Assembly (NCBI RefSeq): GCF_015680235.1
Contig: NZ_JADLJL010000004.1
Span: 62,001 to 126,000, forward strand
Source: Pseudomonas guariconensis
GTDB lineage: Bacteria > Pseudomonadota > Gammaproteobacteria > Pseudomonadales > Pseudomonadaceae
Length of the DNA: 64,000 bases
Reading direction: 5' to 3'
Shown here: one piece after another, positions 29,131-39,071 of the stretch
Layout: the number at the start of each line of letters is the position of its first letter
How positions within the stretch are numbered: the first letter of the stretch is position 1
The notes under the pieces: generated by a model
The model's input: the letters and a program-made list of their open reading frames with translations, nothing else
The model's database searches: none
What the model was told of the DNA's origin: nothing
Made by a program: the position numbers and the translations under genes

Positions 29131-29565
29131 TCAGCCGAGATTGTCGAAGTCGAGCGATTGCTTGAGCAGCGTCCAGTGCGCAGCCTCGGCATCACCCAGC
29201 GGTTGCGGTTTGACGTAGCTCAGCGCGAACATCTTGCGCGTGCCGGGCAGTACCAGGGCCAACTGATACTGGTAGACCTTGTCCTGGCCCTTGTTGAACT
29301 GGCTGCTCAGCTCGATGGCATCGATGTCCTGGGCTGCACCGACGCGCACGGCCCGTGCCGGTTGGAAACGTAGGTCCTTGACCTGTTGTTGCAGACGCTG
29401 CAGTTGGCCATCGAAATTGCTCTGCAACGTCTCGTCTTCGGCGAGCACACTGCGGCTGACGATCAGCGAGGTGCCCAGCGCCTCGAAGCGCAGGATGTTG
29501 ATGCTCGTGTCTTGCACCGTCGCATCGGGCAGGGCAAAACGAAACTCGTTGACGCGGTAGTTCAT
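29131..29565 (-). CDS. eagR: EagR-type chaperone (DcrB/DUF1795 family) for the Rhs effector
   Basis: 144-residue soluble protein with the DUF1795 pattern (ISINILRFEALG-like strand, RSVLAEDETLQSNFDGQL, MFALSYVKPQPL). Eag chaperones bind the hydrophobic prePAAR helices of Rhs or PAAR effectors and hold them until they are loaded on VgrG. It lies exactly between vgrG and the prePAAR-bearing rhs gene, the canonical position. Its stop is 13 bases before the rhs ATG. Confidence 0.9.
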   Translation of the reverse strand: MNYRVNEFRFALPDATVQDTSINILRFEALGTSLIVSRSVLAEDETLQSNFDGQLQRLQQQVKDLRFQPARAVRVGAAQDIDAIELSSQFNKGQDKVYQYQLALVLPGTRKMFALSYVKPQPLGDAEAAHWTLLKQSLDFDNLG

Positions 29566-29580
29566 GGGATAGGTATCTCG

Positions 29581-31515
29581 TTACTTTCCGTCGGAGAAGA
29601 TCGCCTTCACCGAGCCATCGATGGCCGATTTCACGCCCTGATCGTTGGGCGCGGTCTGCGCGCCGCTGCCGACATTCAAGTCCAGGGTGCCGTCGGTGTT
29701 GATTTCTGCATCCTTGCTGGCGTGGAAACTGAACTGCACGCAACTGAGGTTGATCTGACCGCTGGCGTTGAGCTCGATCACGCTCTTGCCGCAGACCAGG
29801 CGCAGGTTTTCGCCAGCCTCGATCAGGTAGCTGGTGCTGACGCTGTCGGTCTTGCTCGCACCTACCAGCAGCATGTCGTCGCGGCGCACGGCGCGGATGC
29901 GGTCCTGGCCGATGGTGATGGTCTCGAGCATGCCGACGGTCTGGGTACGATTGGCTCCAACCGACAAGGTCTCGTTCTGCTCGACCACGGTATCCATGTT
30001 GCGCTCCGCATGCAGGTACAACTGTTCGGCACCTTTCTTGTCCTCCATGCGGATCTCGTTGAAGTTGGCCGGGCTGCCGCCTTTGCTGGAGCGGCTCTTC
30101 ATGCCGCTTTGGGTGGCACCGGCGGGCAGGTCGTAGGGTACGGCCTGCTCGGCGTTGTATACCCGTCCGGTAATGATCGGGCGGTCGGGGTCGCCCTCGA
30201 GGAAGCTGACGATCACTTCCTGGCCGATGCGTGGCACCTGGATCGAGCCCCAGTTCTTGCCCGCCGTCGCCTGGGAAACGCGAATCCAGCAAGAGCTGTT
30301 CTCGTTGGACTGGTCATGGCGGTCCCAATGGAAATGTACCTTGACCCGGCCGTATTGGTCGGTCCATATCTCCTCGCCGGCTGGGCCCACCACCACGGCG
30401 GTCTGCGGGCCCTTGACGATCGGCCTCAGGGAGCTGGCCACCGGGCGGTAGGCCTGCTGTGCGTCGATGCAGCTCAGGTTGCTCTCGAACTGCGCCGAGC
30501 CATTGCCTGCGCCACTCTCCAGACGCTCCTGGACCACGTAGTAGCGAGCGGCAACGATCAGGTATTCGCGGTTCTGGTCCTGGCGGGTGAAGCCGGTGAG
30601 GTCGAACAGGTGTCCGCTGCCCAGGCCTCTGGCGTTGCCCTTCAGTTCGATTCGCTCGTGCAGGCTTTGCAGTGACTCCAGGCGCGTGCGGGCATAGTGT
30701 TCGCCGTCCTGCGCCTGTTCATAGGCGCCCGGGTAGTCATACAGCGGATAGTCACCGGCCTGGTGGGGGCGCGGCATGGCCGAACGCACGTCGATGCGGG
30801 CGCTGGGGCGTTGGAAATCGTAGTCGTTGAGCTCCAGGGAGCCGGGTTGGACTTCCTGCGCCAGGTACCAGTCGTTGATGTGGTCGCGTTCGCGGTGCTG
30901 GCCGTCCGGCGGATAGAACGGCACCGATTCATAGCCAGGCGACTTCTGGTGCGCGCCGTAGGCATCGGCCAACACCAGCACGTGGCGGTCCTGTTCGTGA
31001 CGGAAGAAATAGTAGATGCCTTCTTCTTCCATCAGTCGGCTGACGAAGTCGAAGCTGGTCTCGCGGTACTGCACGCAGTACTCACGCTCCCGGTAGGTAC
31101 GGCTCAAGGCATCTTCGAAGTCGGAGAAGCCCAGGTCGCGAAATACCTGCTTGATGATCTGGGGGGCACTCAGGTGCTGGAAAATCCGACAATCGCTCGT
31201 GCGCGTCAGTAGCCATAGCCACGGACGCAGCGTCACCCGGTAGCTGGCGAACTGGCCCCGGTCGACCGATTGGCTGCAACGCGCAACGATGCCATGGAAA
31301 TACCGATAGCTGGCGACGTTCACCTGCAATGACAGGCTCATCGGCTTGCCAAGCAACTGGTTGAGGTCGATGGCTGGGTCGTCGCTGATCAGTTGCAGTT
31401 CATAGTCGAACAGGCGGCCAAGCTCCTCGCTGCCGCCCATCTCGCTGAGGATCAGCACGTCCGGCCCCAGGGGGCTGTTGATCTGCGCCAGGCGCGTGAG
31501 TTGCGTGAACAGCAT
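29581..31515 (-). CDS. vgrG: T6SS spike protein VgrG (TssI)
   Basis: 644 residues. The N-terminal two thirds carry the gp27/gp5-like base (LFDYELQLISDDPAIDLNQLLGKPM, GIVARCSQS, YRVTLRPWLWLLTRTSDCRIFQ). The OB-fold and beta-helix follow (VVVGPAGEEIWTDQYGRVKVHFHWDR, SSCWIRVSQATAGKNWG). The tail is short, with no separate effector domain. It trimerises into the spike on the Hcp tube and carries the PAAR-Rhs protein of the next genes. It follows clpV by 23 bases. Confidence 0.96.
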   Translation of the reverse strand: MLFTQLTRLAQINSPLGPDVLILSEMGGSEELGRLFDYELQLISDDPAIDLNQLLGKPMSLSLQVNVASYRYFHGIVARCSQSVDRGQFASYRVTLRPWLWLLTRTSDCRIFQHLSAPQIIKQVFRDLGFSDFEDALSRTYREREYCVQYRETSFDFVSRLMEEEGIYYFFRHEQDRHVLVLADAYGAHQKSPGYESVPFYPPDGQHRERDHINDWYLAQEVQPGSLELNDYDFQRPSARIDVRSAMPRPHQAGDYPLYDYPGAYEQAQDGEHYARTRLESLQSLHERIELKGNARGLGSGHLFDLTGFTRQDQNREYLIVAARYYVVQERLESGAGNGSAQFESNLSCIDAQQAYRPVASSLRPIVKGPQTAVVVGPAGEEIWTDQYGRVKVHFHWDRHDQSNENSSCWIRVSQATAGKNWGSIQVPRIGQEVIVSFLEGDPDRPIITGRVYNAEQAVPYDLPAGATQSGMKSRSSKGGSPANFNEIRMEDKKGAEQLYLHAERNMDTVVEQNETLSVGANRTQTVGMLETITIGQDRIRAVRRDDMLLVGASKTDSVSTSYLIEAGENLRLVCGKSVIELNASGQINLSCVQFSFHASKDAEINTDGTLDLNVGSGAQTAPNDQGVKSAIDGSVKAIFSDGK

Positions 31516-31538
31516 GGGTGATCCTGTAGGGGCCGCCG

Positions 31539-34214
31539 TCAGCTGGCAGCGCCGAAGTCATAATGCAGGTCATTGTCGCGGCGGCTGATACTGACGCTGG
31601 CCAGCGGCTTGCCTTCGAGCATGCGGGTGAGGAACTCACGGCTCATGTCCGGCAGCAGGCCGTTGGTCAGGATGGCGTCGATCATGCGGCCACCGCTTTC
31701 GGTTTCGGTGCAGCGTGAGACGATAAGGTCGACCACCCCGTCGTCGTAGGCGAAGCCCACCTTGTGCGTGCCTTCCACGCGTTTGCGGATGCGCTCCAGT
31801 TGCAGACGGGTGATGGCCTTGAGCATGACATCGCTGAGCGGGTAGTAGGGGATGGTCACCAATCGCCCGAGCAACGCCGGCGGGAAGATCTCCAGCAACG
31901 GCTTGCGCAGCGAGGTCGCCACCGACTCGGGATCGGGCAGGGCATTGGCGTCTTTACAGAGGCCCGCGATCAGCTCGGTACCGGCGTTGGTGGTGAGCAG
32001 GATCAGAGTGTTGCGGAAGTCGATCTGACGCCCTTCGCCGTCCTCCATCACGCCTTTGTCGAACACCTGGAAGAAAATCTCGTGAACGTCGGGGTGGGCT
32101 TTTTCCACCTCGTCCAGCAGCACCACGCTGTAGGGGCGGCGACGCACCGCCTCGGTCAGCACGCCGCCCTCGCCATAACCGACATAGCCAGGTGGCGCAC
32201 CCTTGAGCGTGGAGACGGTGTGGGCTTCCTGGAATTCACTCATGTTGATGGTGATCAGGTTCTGCTCGCCGCCGTACATGGCCTCGGCGAGAGCCAGTGC
32301 AGTCTCGGTCTTGCCCACCCCGGAGGTGCCGGCGAGCATGAACACGCCGATGGGTTTGTTCGGGTTGTCCAGGCCTGCACGGGAGGTCTGGATGCGCTTG
32401 GCGATCATCTTCAGTGCATGGTCCTGGCCGATGATGCGTTTGGCCAGGTGCGAGTCGAGGTTGAGCACGGTCTCGATCTCGTTGCGTGCCATGCGCCCGA
32501 CCGGGATGCCGGTCCAGTCCGCAACCACCGAGGCCACGGCCTGATAGTCCACCGTTGGCAGGATGAGCGGACTTTCGCCTTGCAGGGCGGTGAGGCGCTG
32601 TTGCAGGTCGATGAGGTGCTCACGCAGTTCGTGGCTGCCTTGCGCGTCCACGTCCTGGTCGACCACGCCCACTTGCTCGCGCAGTTGCGCGCGGGTGGCC
32701 AGCAGCTCGTCCACCAAGGCTTTCTCTTCGGCCCAACGGCCTTCCAGCTGGACCAACCGTTCGCGCTCCTCGGTCAGCAGGGCGTCGGCCTGGGCTCGAC
32801 GCTGTTCGGTGACTACACCGATGGCCGCTTCACGGGCGATGATCTGCAATTCGACTTCCAGCGCCTCGATGCGCCGGCGGCTGTCATCCACCTCGGCTGG
32901 CACGGCGTGCAGGCTGATGGCTACGCGTGCACAGGCGGTGTCCAGCAGGCTCACCGACTTGTCTGGCAACTGGCGCGCCGGAATATAGCGGTGGGAGAGC
33001 TTGACCGCGGCTTCGAGCGCCTCATCGAGGATCTGCACCTGATGGTGCTTCTCCATGGTCGAGGCCACGCCGCGCATCATCAGCAAGGCCTTGGCTTCAC
33101 TCGGTTCGTCCACCTGCACCACCTGGAAGCGGCGGGTCAGGGCGGGATCTTTCTCGATGTGCTTCTTGTACTCGGCCCAGGTGGTTGCCGCCACGGTCCG
33201 CAGGCTGCCGCGTGCCAATGCCGGCTTGAGCAGGTTGGCGGCATCGCCGGTGCCGGCGGCGCCACCCGCCCCAACCAGGGTGTGGGCTTCGTCGATGAAC
33301 AGGATGATCGGTTTGGTCGAGGCCTGCACGTCTTCGATCACCTGGCGCAGGCGCTGTTCGAACTCGCCCTTCATGCTCGCGCCCGCCTGCAGCAGGCCGA
33401 CGTCCAGGCTGCGTAGCTCGACGTCTTTCAGTGCCGGTGGTACGTCGCCGGCAACGATGCGCAGGGCAAAGCCTTCGACCACGGCGGTCTTGCCCACCCC
33501 AGCTTCGCCAGTGAGGATCGGGTTGTTCTGCCGACGACGCATGAGGATATCGACCAACTGCCGAATTTCTTCGTCACGGCCGACGATAGGATCGAGCTTG
33601 CCGCTGCGGGCCTGCTCGGTAAGATCGACGGTGAAGCGCTTGAGCGCCTCCTGCTTGCCCATCGCTGCCGGCGCCACGGCAGCGCTGGCTTCACCCGGAG
33701 CACCGGCGCTGAAACCGTCGCTGGCGGCCAGGCTGTTCTCCGGTGAATCGCCGACGTATTCGTCGAAGCGTTCGCTCAGTGCCTCGATCTTGAGCTTGCC
33801 GAACTCGCCCGACAGGCCCAGCAGGGCGTTGCGTAAGCTTGGCGTCTTGAGGATACCCACCAGCAGGTAACCGGTACGCACCTGGCTTTCGCCGAACATC
33901 AGGCTGCCATACACCCAGCCGCGCTCCACGGCTTCTTCGACCTGCGAAGACAGGTCGGTGATCGAGGTCGAGCCGCGCGGTAGGCGGTCCAGTGCATCGG
34001 TCAGGTCGCGGGCCAGGCGTGCGGGCTCCACATTGAACTGAGGGATGATGCGGTGCAGGTCGCAGTCCTGCAGTTGCAGCAATTGATGCAGCCAATGCGC
34101 CAGCTCCACGTATGGGTTGCCACGCAGTTTGCAGAAGACAGTGGCAGCCTCGATGGCCTTGTAGGCGACGCTGTTGAGTTTGCCAAATAGCGCGGCGCGG
34201 CTGATTTCACCCAT
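31539..34214 (-). CDS. clpV: T6SS sheath-recycling ATPase ClpV (TssH)
   Basis: 891-residue Clp/Hsp100-type AAA+ ATPase. The N-domain binds the TssC sheath helix. The first AAA domain has Walker A GEAGVGKT near 236; a coiled middle domain follows (near 430-530); the second AAA domain has GTSGVGKT near 630. It disassembles contracted TssBC sheath. ATG at 34214 is chosen because AAGGAGTCAGGAAC precedes it; an upstream in-frame start at 34271 lies inside tssG. It overlaps tssG by eight bases. Confidence 0.96.
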   Translation of the reverse strand: MGEISRAALFGKLNSVAYKAIEAATVFCKLRGNPYVELAHWLHQLLQLQDCDLHRIIPQFNVEPARLARDLTDALDRLPRGSTSITDLSSQVEEAVERGWVYGSLMFGESQVRTGYLLVGILKTPSLRNALLGLSGEFGKLKIEALSERFDEYVGDSPENSLAASDGFSAGAPGEASAAVAPAAMGKQEALKRFTVDLTEQARSGKLDPIVGRDEEIRQLVDILMRRRQNNPILTGEAGVGKTAVVEGFALRIVAGDVPPALKDVELRSLDVGLLQAGASMKGEFEQRLRQVIEDVQASTKPIILFIDEAHTLVGAGGAAGTGDAANLLKPALARGSLRTVAATTWAEYKKHIEKDPALTRRFQVVQVDEPSEAKALLMMRGVASTMEKHHQVQILDEALEAAVKLSHRYIPARQLPDKSVSLLDTACARVAISLHAVPAEVDDSRRRIEALEVELQIIAREAAIGVVTEQRRAQADALLTEERERLVQLEGRWAEEKALVDELLATRAQLREQVGVVDQDVDAQGSHELREHLIDLQQRLTALQGESPLILPTVDYQAVASVVADWTGIPVGRMARNEIETVLNLDSHLAKRIIGQDHALKMIAKRIQTSRAGLDNPNKPIGVFMLAGTSGVGKTETALALAEAMYGGEQNLITINMSEFQEAHTVSTLKGAPPGYVGYGEGGVLTEAVRRRPYSVVLLDEVEKAHPDVHEIFFQVFDKGVMEDGEGRQIDFRNTLILLTTNAGTELIAGLCKDANALPDPESVATSLRKPLLEIFPPALLGRLVTIPYYPLSDVMLKAITRLQLERIRKRVEGTHKVGFAYDDGVVDLIVSRCTETESGGRMIDAILTNGLLPDMSREFLTRMLEGKPLASVSISRRDNDLHYDFGAAS

Positions 34215-35223
34215 GTTCCTGACTCCTTGTGACTGGTGATGTGACCGACTGCTCGGCGTAGTACCGAGCAAGCTTCAGGTCGCTTGCATCGTGCGATGGG
34301 CGGCCGAGCCAGGTATCGAACCCCAGGCGTTGGCCAGCATTGAGTTGCAGCGCGGGCACTTGGCCCTGCGCCAGGATGAGGTTGAGCTCCCAGTCCAGCT
34401 CCTGGCCCAGGTATTCGCAGATCCATGCGGCCAGCTCGACGAACGCGTGCCCACCGGGGAGCAGCGCGTGGTACTGGTCGAGGGTGAGCGGGCCGAGGCA
34501 CAAGCGGAACTTGTGCTGGCGGTCCCAGACGTAGCGGCCCAGGCACAGGTCTACGCCCAGGCGATGGGCGCGTACGCCAAGTTGGCTGCGTTCGGGCAGT
34601 TCCAGCCATTGGCCGACATACTCCTCCAGCTTCACCGGCACGCCGAAGTAGCTCGCCAGGATGCTGCACAGCCCGTCCGGATAGCGGGTCTGCGCCGCCA
34701 GGTGGCCGGACCAGTGCAACTTGGCGGTATCGGGCAATGGCCCCTGCCCCTGCAGCGCCGGTTGACCTCGGCCACTTAGCGCGGCCAGGCGCGCGGCCCA
34801 GTAGTCATCGCTAGGGCGGTCATGGCTGACGGTTGGGCGAGCTTCGGCCCACGCGCGGTAGAACAAGCTCAGCAGGCGGTGGTGGAAGATATCGAGGAAG
34901 CGCTTGCTGGTCGGGTCGGCATGGTTGCGCAGGCGTTCGCGCATGTATTCGGTCAGGTGCAGCGGCAGTGGGCCGTTGGGGCCACCCAGGCCGAAGAAGA
35001 ACTGCTCCAGGCGCGCCGGGCCTTCTGCTGCTGGTGTCACCGAGGCGAGTGTGGCGGGGGCGAAGCCGCAATCCAGGCGCTGGCCCAGGCGCACCGGTTC
35101 GTCGGCCAGGCGCAGCGAGTGTCCGAAGCGCGGCAGCTCGGGGTTTTCCGTTTCGAGACGACGCAGCGCCTGGAAGAAGTCGAACGCCCAAGGCTCGGCC
35201 TGCATGGCCTCTAGCGTTTTCAC
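34207..35223 (-). CDS. tssG: T6SS baseplate protein TssG
   Basis: 338 residues. The N-terminus (AEPWAFDFFQALRRLE) and the FGVPVKLEEYVGQWLELPE segment are typical of TssG (ImpH/VasB). It joins TssF, TssE and TssK in the baseplate wedge. The start is a GTG whose A-overlap with the tssF stop (GTGA) suggests coupling; the next in-frame ATG is six codons later. Confidence 0.94.
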   Translation of the reverse strand: MKTLEAMQAEPWAFDFFQALRRLETENPELPRFGHSLRLADEPVRLGQRLDCGFAPATLASVTPAAEGPARLEQFFFGLGGPNGPLPLHLTEYMRERLRNHADPTSKRFLDIFHHRLLSLFYRAWAEARPTVSHDRPSDDYWAARLAALSGRGQPALQGQGPLPDTAKLHWSGHLAAQTRYPDGLCSILASYFGVPVKLEEYVGQWLELPERSQLGVRAHRLGVDLCLGRYVWDRQHKFRLCLGPLTLDQYHALLPGGHAFVELAAWICEYLGQELDWELNLILAQGQVPALQLNAGQRLGFDTWLGRPSHDASDLKLARYYAEQSVTSPVTRSQEHG

Positions 35224-37082
35224 AGGGTTGGCCTGCGCCCGGGCTTGGCCTTCCAGCGCATGATCTCGCCACGGTCGCTGGTGCGGAGCACGGTTTCGGT
35301 GAAACTGTTGATCGATACGTAGCGCGTCAGGAAACGCTCGAACACCGCCCCCAGCAGGAACACTCCGGTACCACGGAACGCATTCTCGTCGAATTCCAAG
35401 GTGATCTCCAGGCCGCGGCCGAAGACGATTGGCCCCGGCATCGGAAGGCGGCGGGTGCAGGGTTTGCTGCTGACCTCGCGCAGGCCATCGATCTGCAGAT
35501 GCAGGGCACTGTCCTGGTTGTCACCATACAGGCGCAGCAGCTCGCGCAAGGCAGCGGCGCCTTGGCCTTGCTCGGCCAGCGACAGGTAGTTCAGCGACAA
35601 TTGGCTGATCAGGCGCCAGGCGCGGTTGTCGTGGGCATGGCTGGGCTTGGGGCGGCTGGGGCTGACCAGACAGCGTACGGCACCTACCGGGGCGCTGTCG
35701 GCCAGGCTGAAGTCGCTGCGCCCGTCACCGACGTTCATGAACAGCGGCAGGTCGCGGTTGCTGCACAAAGCGCTGATACCCAGCTGGCGCAGATCATGGC
35801 TGTAGGGGGCCTGCTGGCCGTCGACCAGGCTGACGAACGTCTCGCTGCCCATGTAGCTCGAGCGCGTGCCGTTGCGCCGTTGCTCGCTCGACAGCACGCG
35901 CGGTTCGCGACGCACGATGTAGTAGGCCTGGTCGCGACCATAGCGCGACGGATCGCGTACCGCATAGAACGGCAGGAATGCCTGGTCGGGCCCGGTACCG
36001 TGGCCGGTGACCTGCTGCAGCGAATGGATCTCGAAGTCGGTGGGACGGGTGCGATCGGCGATCACGTGGTGTTCGTTGACACGATCGGTGAGGTGGATAC
36101 GGTCGACCCGACGTGGAAACAAATTGATCGCCGGCGTGCAGAAGGGCACGAACTGTGCCGCACCGACGCTGCTTTCCAGTGACGGGTCGAAGCGCTCGAA
36201 CAGCACCAGCAGCTCCAGCTCCTGGCCGTTGCATCGCTTTACCGCCCGCTCCAGGCCAGCGAAGTCGACGAACAGGAAGCGCTGCGGCAGAGCGAAGTAT
36301 TCCTGTAGCAGGCGATAGCCTTGGAACGCCTGTGGCACCACTGGCAGCGCTGCTTCGCAGTCGTCGAACCCGCACGGGAGCAGCGCCTGCTCGACCGCGA
36401 TACGCTCCACCCAGTCGGCTCCCGGTTGGCGCACGAACACGGCGCAGGCACTGCCCAGCAACTGTTCGTAGAGGCGGAACGGGGTTTCATCGGCGCCATT
36501 GAGATAAAGCGGCAGGTGCGTCAGCGGCAAGCTGGAAAAGGGCACTTCGGCGCCGCTGCGTAGCGTCAGGCGCAGGCCGGCGCGCGCTTTCGGCTCGCTG
36601 GCGGCCAGGCGTCCGAGCACCGCGCCAGGGTTGCCGAAGTATTCCGCGCGGGTGACCTGCAGGGGCCACAGGGTCACGTCTTGGGTGGTGCGGAATTCGC
36701 ACGGTGTCTGCGAGTTGCGGCCCAGATTGGCGCGTAGCACGCTGTCCCTGGGCAGTTGGAAACCGGTAGCGAGCGAGCCCTCGTCGGGGTCGGTCTGCAA
36801 CTGGACCACGGTCATCGACGGGGTCGGTGCCAGATAGTGCGGGTAGGCGATTTCCAGCAGGTTGTTGGTGAAGGTCGGATATTCGGCGTCGAGCTTGAGC
36901 TGGACTCGCGCGGTGAGATACGCAAAACCTTCCAGCAGACGCTCGACGTAAGGATCGGCACAGTCGATTCCCGAGAGTGTCAGGCGCCCGGCGATCTTTG
37001 GATATTCCTTGGCGAACTCCGCCGCGCTTTCGCGGATGTGCTGCAGCTCCTGGTTGTACAGTTCGAGCAGGCGCGGGTTCAT
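35220..37082 (-). CDS. tssF: T6SS baseplate protein TssF
   Basis: 620 residues beginning [18 protein letters not shown] with [14 protein letters not shown] and [14 protein letters not shown], the standard TssF (ImpG/VasA) N-terminus. Two copies of TssF with one TssG form the wedge core. It starts in an ATGA overlap with tssE and ends in a GTGA overlap with tssG. The frame open to 37181 lies in tssE and is rejected. Confidence 0.95.
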   Translation of the reverse strand: MNPRLLELYNQELQHIRESAAEFAKEYPKIAGRLTLSGIDCADPYVERLLEGFAYLTARVQLKLDAEYPTFTNNLLEIAYPHYLAPTPSMTVVQLQTDPDEGSLATGFQLPRDSVLRANLGRNSQTPCEFRTTQDVTLWPLQVTRAEYFGNPGAVLGRLAASEPKARAGLRLTLRSGAEVPFSSLPLTHLPLYLNGADETPFRLYEQLLGSACAVFVRQPGADWVERIAVEQALLPCGFDDCEAALPVVPQAFQGYRLLQEYFALPQRFLFVDFAGLERAVKRCNGQELELLVLFERFDPSLESSVGAAQFVPFCTPAINLFPRRVDRIHLTDRVNEHHVIADRTRPTDFEIHSLQQVTGHGTGPDQAFLPFYAVRDPSRYGRDQAYYIVRREPRVLSSEQRRNGTRSSYMGSETFVSLVDGQQAPYSHDLRQLGISALCSNRDLPLFMNVGDGRSDFSLADSAPVGAVRCLVSPSRPKPSHAHDNRAWRLISQLSLNYLSLAEQGQGAAALRELLRLYGDNQDSALHLQIDGLREVSSKPCTRRLPMPGPIVFGRGLEITLEFDENAFRGTGVFLLGAVFERFLTRYVSINSFTETVLRTSDRGEIMRWKAKPGRRPTL

Positions 37083-37594
37083 ACGCGCCTCCGACGCTCG
37101 GCGGGAGCCACGCGCACATGGCCGGACTCCAGGTCCACTTCGGTCTGCAGCAGCAGGGGCAAGGCGGCCGGCTGGGCCCACAGGTCACCTTCGATCTCGA
37201 AGCTCAGGGCGTTGGCGTTCATTTCGCCGGGCGCAGCCTGGGCGCGAACCTTCAGCGTGTGGGCAAGGATGCGCGGCTCGTAGGTGGCGATGGCCTGGTG
37301 AATGATGCGCTCCAACGCCATGAGGTCGATGTTCGAGGCGCTGTTGCCGGCCAGGGCGGGCAGGCCGTAATTGACGACCGACGCGCCGGCAGCGGTATTC
37401 AGCGTGCTACCGGTGTCGAGCAGCGAGGTGGTATTGAGCAGCCAGGCCAGGTCGCGCAATACCGAAGCCTTGAGCTGATGCAGGCTGAGCACGCGTTTGT
37501 CCGGGGCTTCCTGCGGGTTGCCCGGGTCATCGTCGGTCAGGCGATCCAGCAGCGAAGGCTGCAGGCGGTCGCGGGCGGCGATCTCGGCTACCAC
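37079..37594 (-). CDS. tssE: T6SS baseplate protein TssE (gp25-like)
   Basis: 171 residues if started at the GTG at 37594. It has the gp25-like pattern ([49 protein letters not shown]) and a lysozyme-like fold that nucleates sheath assembly. The only upstream alternative in frame is a TTG at 37642, deep in the preceding lipoprotein gene. The GTG has a GGGG stretch nine bases upstream and overlaps the preceding stop by seven bases, so I prefer it. Confidence 0.9.
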   Translation of the reverse strand: MVAEIAARDRLQPSLLDRLTDDDPGNPQEAPDKRVLSLHQLKASVLRDLAWLLNTTSLLDTGSTLNTAAGASVVNYGLPALAGNSASNIDLMALERIIHQAIATYEPRILAHTLKVRAQAAPGEMNANALSFEIEGDLWAQPAALPLLLQTEVDLESGHVRVAPAERRRRV

Positions 37595-38028
37595 TCGAAC
37601 AGCCCCACGAAGTTTTTCTGATCCACTGGGCCGTTCGAGCAACTGGCGCCACGGGCCAGGATGGAGGGTTCCAGGCGCGTGCCGATCTGGCGAACAGCCT
37701 GGTACTGGCTATGGCAACGGCCAGGTTGCGACGGGTCTGGCTGCACATGGCTGACAATGATGATCTGCGCACCATTGAAGTGCTCAACGCGTGGCTTGCC
37801 GCCGTCTCGCTCCGGGCTGAGCTGGCAGGGCCAGGGCATCTCCAGTTGCAGCAACGAAGCATCGGCCTTGCGCAGCGCGCAGCGGCCTTCGTGATCCACC
37901 AGCGCAAGGGTATGCCCGGCAAGGGTGACCTCAGGCGCTGCACCCGGCGAGGTAGCGGGCGTCTGGGCACACGCATTCAAGGCGAATGCGAGCAGGAGCA
38001 TCGGCAGGGTTCTGCATGCAGGTTTCAT
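37588..38028 (-). CDS. Periplasmic lipoprotein, probable immunity protein for the Tae4-like amidase
   Basis: 146 residues with a lipoprotein signal ([10 protein letters not shown], acylated Cys20) and several further Cys in the mature part ([26 protein letters not shown]) that could form disulfides. I do not recognise a named family and it is not an obvious Tai4 homologue. It overlaps the tae4-like gene by ATGA and lies next to it inside the tss operon. Periplasmic location is what protection against a peptidoglycan amidase needs. It is too long and has the wrong pattern for TssJ, which is found elsewhere. Confidence 0.75.
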   Translation of the reverse strand: MKPACRTLPMLLLAFALNACAQTPATSPGAAPEVTLAGHTLALVDHEGRCALRKADASLLQLEMPWPCQLSPERDGGKPRVEHFNGAQIIIVSHVQPDPSQPGRCHSQYQAVRQIGTRLEPSILARGASCSNGPVDQKNFVGLFEW

Positions 38029-38465
38029 TTCAGCTCCCAGAACCAGACGGCCTTGGAACGATGTGCCTGATCGGCGAAATAGCCGGTGACCCGGCCTCTA
38101 TCCCACAGGTCGATATGATCGCCGGTGCGGTTGTCGAATGCTTGCCCGGCACGGGCGAAGCAGTCCTTGAAGAAAATGATGCCGCGCTTCTCGCTCAGCT
38201 TGAGGCGATCGCTCGCGCTGCCGCTCAGTTGCAGCGGCGCGCCGAGATGGTGCTTCCACAGCCAGTTGGCCAGCGACTCCGCCCCCCGGGCATGGCCATG
38301 GGCACAGCGCGGTTCGCTGTAGGTGCCTGCGTTCACCTTGATGGTATGTTCGCCATTGAGCGCGATGCTCATGCGAATGGCGCACTGGTTATCCCAGCCG
38401 CCATCGCAAGGCGAGGAGTCGGTCGGGTAGGCATTCCACAGGTTGATGAAAGAGGGCTTGGCCAT
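38025..38465 (-). CDS. tae4: T6SS peptidoglycan amidase effector, Tae4 family
   Basis: 146 residues with no signal peptide, as usual for Hcp-carried cargo. Catalytic features of the NlpC/P60-like Tae4 group are visible: Cys28 in NQCAIRMS, His117 with HIDLWD, and the strand KRGIIFF. The start MAKPSFINLWNAYP fits the family. Tae4 enzymes cut the D-Glu/mDAP bond of the peptide stem in a rival's cell wall. It sits between hcp and tssE and is coupled by overlap to a lipoprotein, the probable immunity partner. Confidence 0.9.
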   Translation of the reverse strand: MAKPSFINLWNAYPTDSSPCDGGWDNQCAIRMSIALNGEHTIKVNAGTYSEPRCAHGHARGAESLANWLWKHHLGAPLQLSGSASDRLKLSEKRGIIFFKDCFARAGQAFDNRTGDHIDLWDRGRVTGYFADQAHRSKAVWFWELK

Positions 38466-38498
38466 GGGTTCACCGTAAGCGGGTGAGGTGAGGGAAGG

Positions 38499-38529
38499 GC
38501 GCCCGCGCCAGCCAAAGCAGCGCGGGCGC
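38499..38529 (-). other. Strong stem-loop just after hcp
   Basis: A perfect 10-base stem (GCGCCCGCGC at 38499-38508 with GCGCGGGCGC at 38520-38529) and an 11-base loop lie seven bases after the hcp stop on the minus strand. No T run follows on that strand, so it is more likely a message-stabilising or partly terminating structure than a full terminator. Confidence 0.65.
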
Positions 38530-38535
38530 GGTCGG

Positions 38536-39024
38536 TCAGATCTTGACGTTGGAGCGAATGTTCCAGCCGTACTTGATCGGGCCGCCTTCCTTGGTGCCGT
38601 CGGCTTTCTGCGGCTGATAGTCGACGGTGACCTTGGCGAAGTTCAGTGTCACGTTTTCGGTCAGGCGGTCATCGCTGCCCGAGCCACCGGTGCTCAGCGA
38701 ACTGATGATCACCTCCTCGAGGTTGATGATCAGGTATTCGACCTGGCTCTCGCCACCGGCCTTGCGCACCGTCAGCTTGACCTTGTCGATGTGCTTGCCG
38801 CTGGAGCAGTGGGCCATCAGGTTGGGGCTGGACTTGTCGATGTACTTGGTGATGGACAGGTCCTGGATGTTGACCTTGCCGGAGCCGCCGCCGCTGCCCA
38901 TGTGCATGTTGCCGGACTGGGACATGCCCCAGCTCCAGTTGAGCACGTCGATTTCGTCCTTGTGGGCCTTGTCCTGGGACTCGCCCTTGATGTCGCCGAT
39001 CTTGATGAAAATATCTACAGCCAT
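38536..39024 (-). CDS. hcp: T6SS tube protein Hcp (TssD)
   Basis: 162 residues, the length of the H1-type Hcp1. The N-terminus MAVDIFIKIGDIKGES, the IDVLNWSWGMSQSG loop and the VTLNFAKVTVDYQPQ strand are diagnostic. It forms the hexameric rings of the expelled tube and chaperones small effectors such as the neighbouring Tae4-like protein. GAGGACATC precedes the ATG. The gene is bracketed by stem-loops on both sides, which fits its need for high expression. Confidence 0.97.
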   Translation of the reverse strand: MAVDIFIKIGDIKGESQDKAHKDEIDVLNWSWGMSQSGNMHMGSGGGSGKVNIQDLSITKYIDKSSPNLMAHCSSGKHIDKVKLTVRKAGGESQVEYLIINLEEVIISSLSTGGSGSDDRLTENVTLNFAKVTVDYQPQKADGTKEGGPIKYGWNIRSNVKI

Positions 39025-39071
39025 GATGTCCTCGGGATTTCGCGTCGGTTAGCGGTTCGGTGCTAATCGCA

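Noticed and set aside
37642..37642. TTG as an alternative tssE start
   Set aside because: It lies 55 bases inside the lipoprotein gene without a ribosome site; the GTG at 37594 fits the family start.
37588..38028. Lipoprotein considered as a second TssJ
   Set aside because: The sequence has no TssJ pattern and a clear tssJ is present at 44041; overlap with tae4 points to immunity instead.
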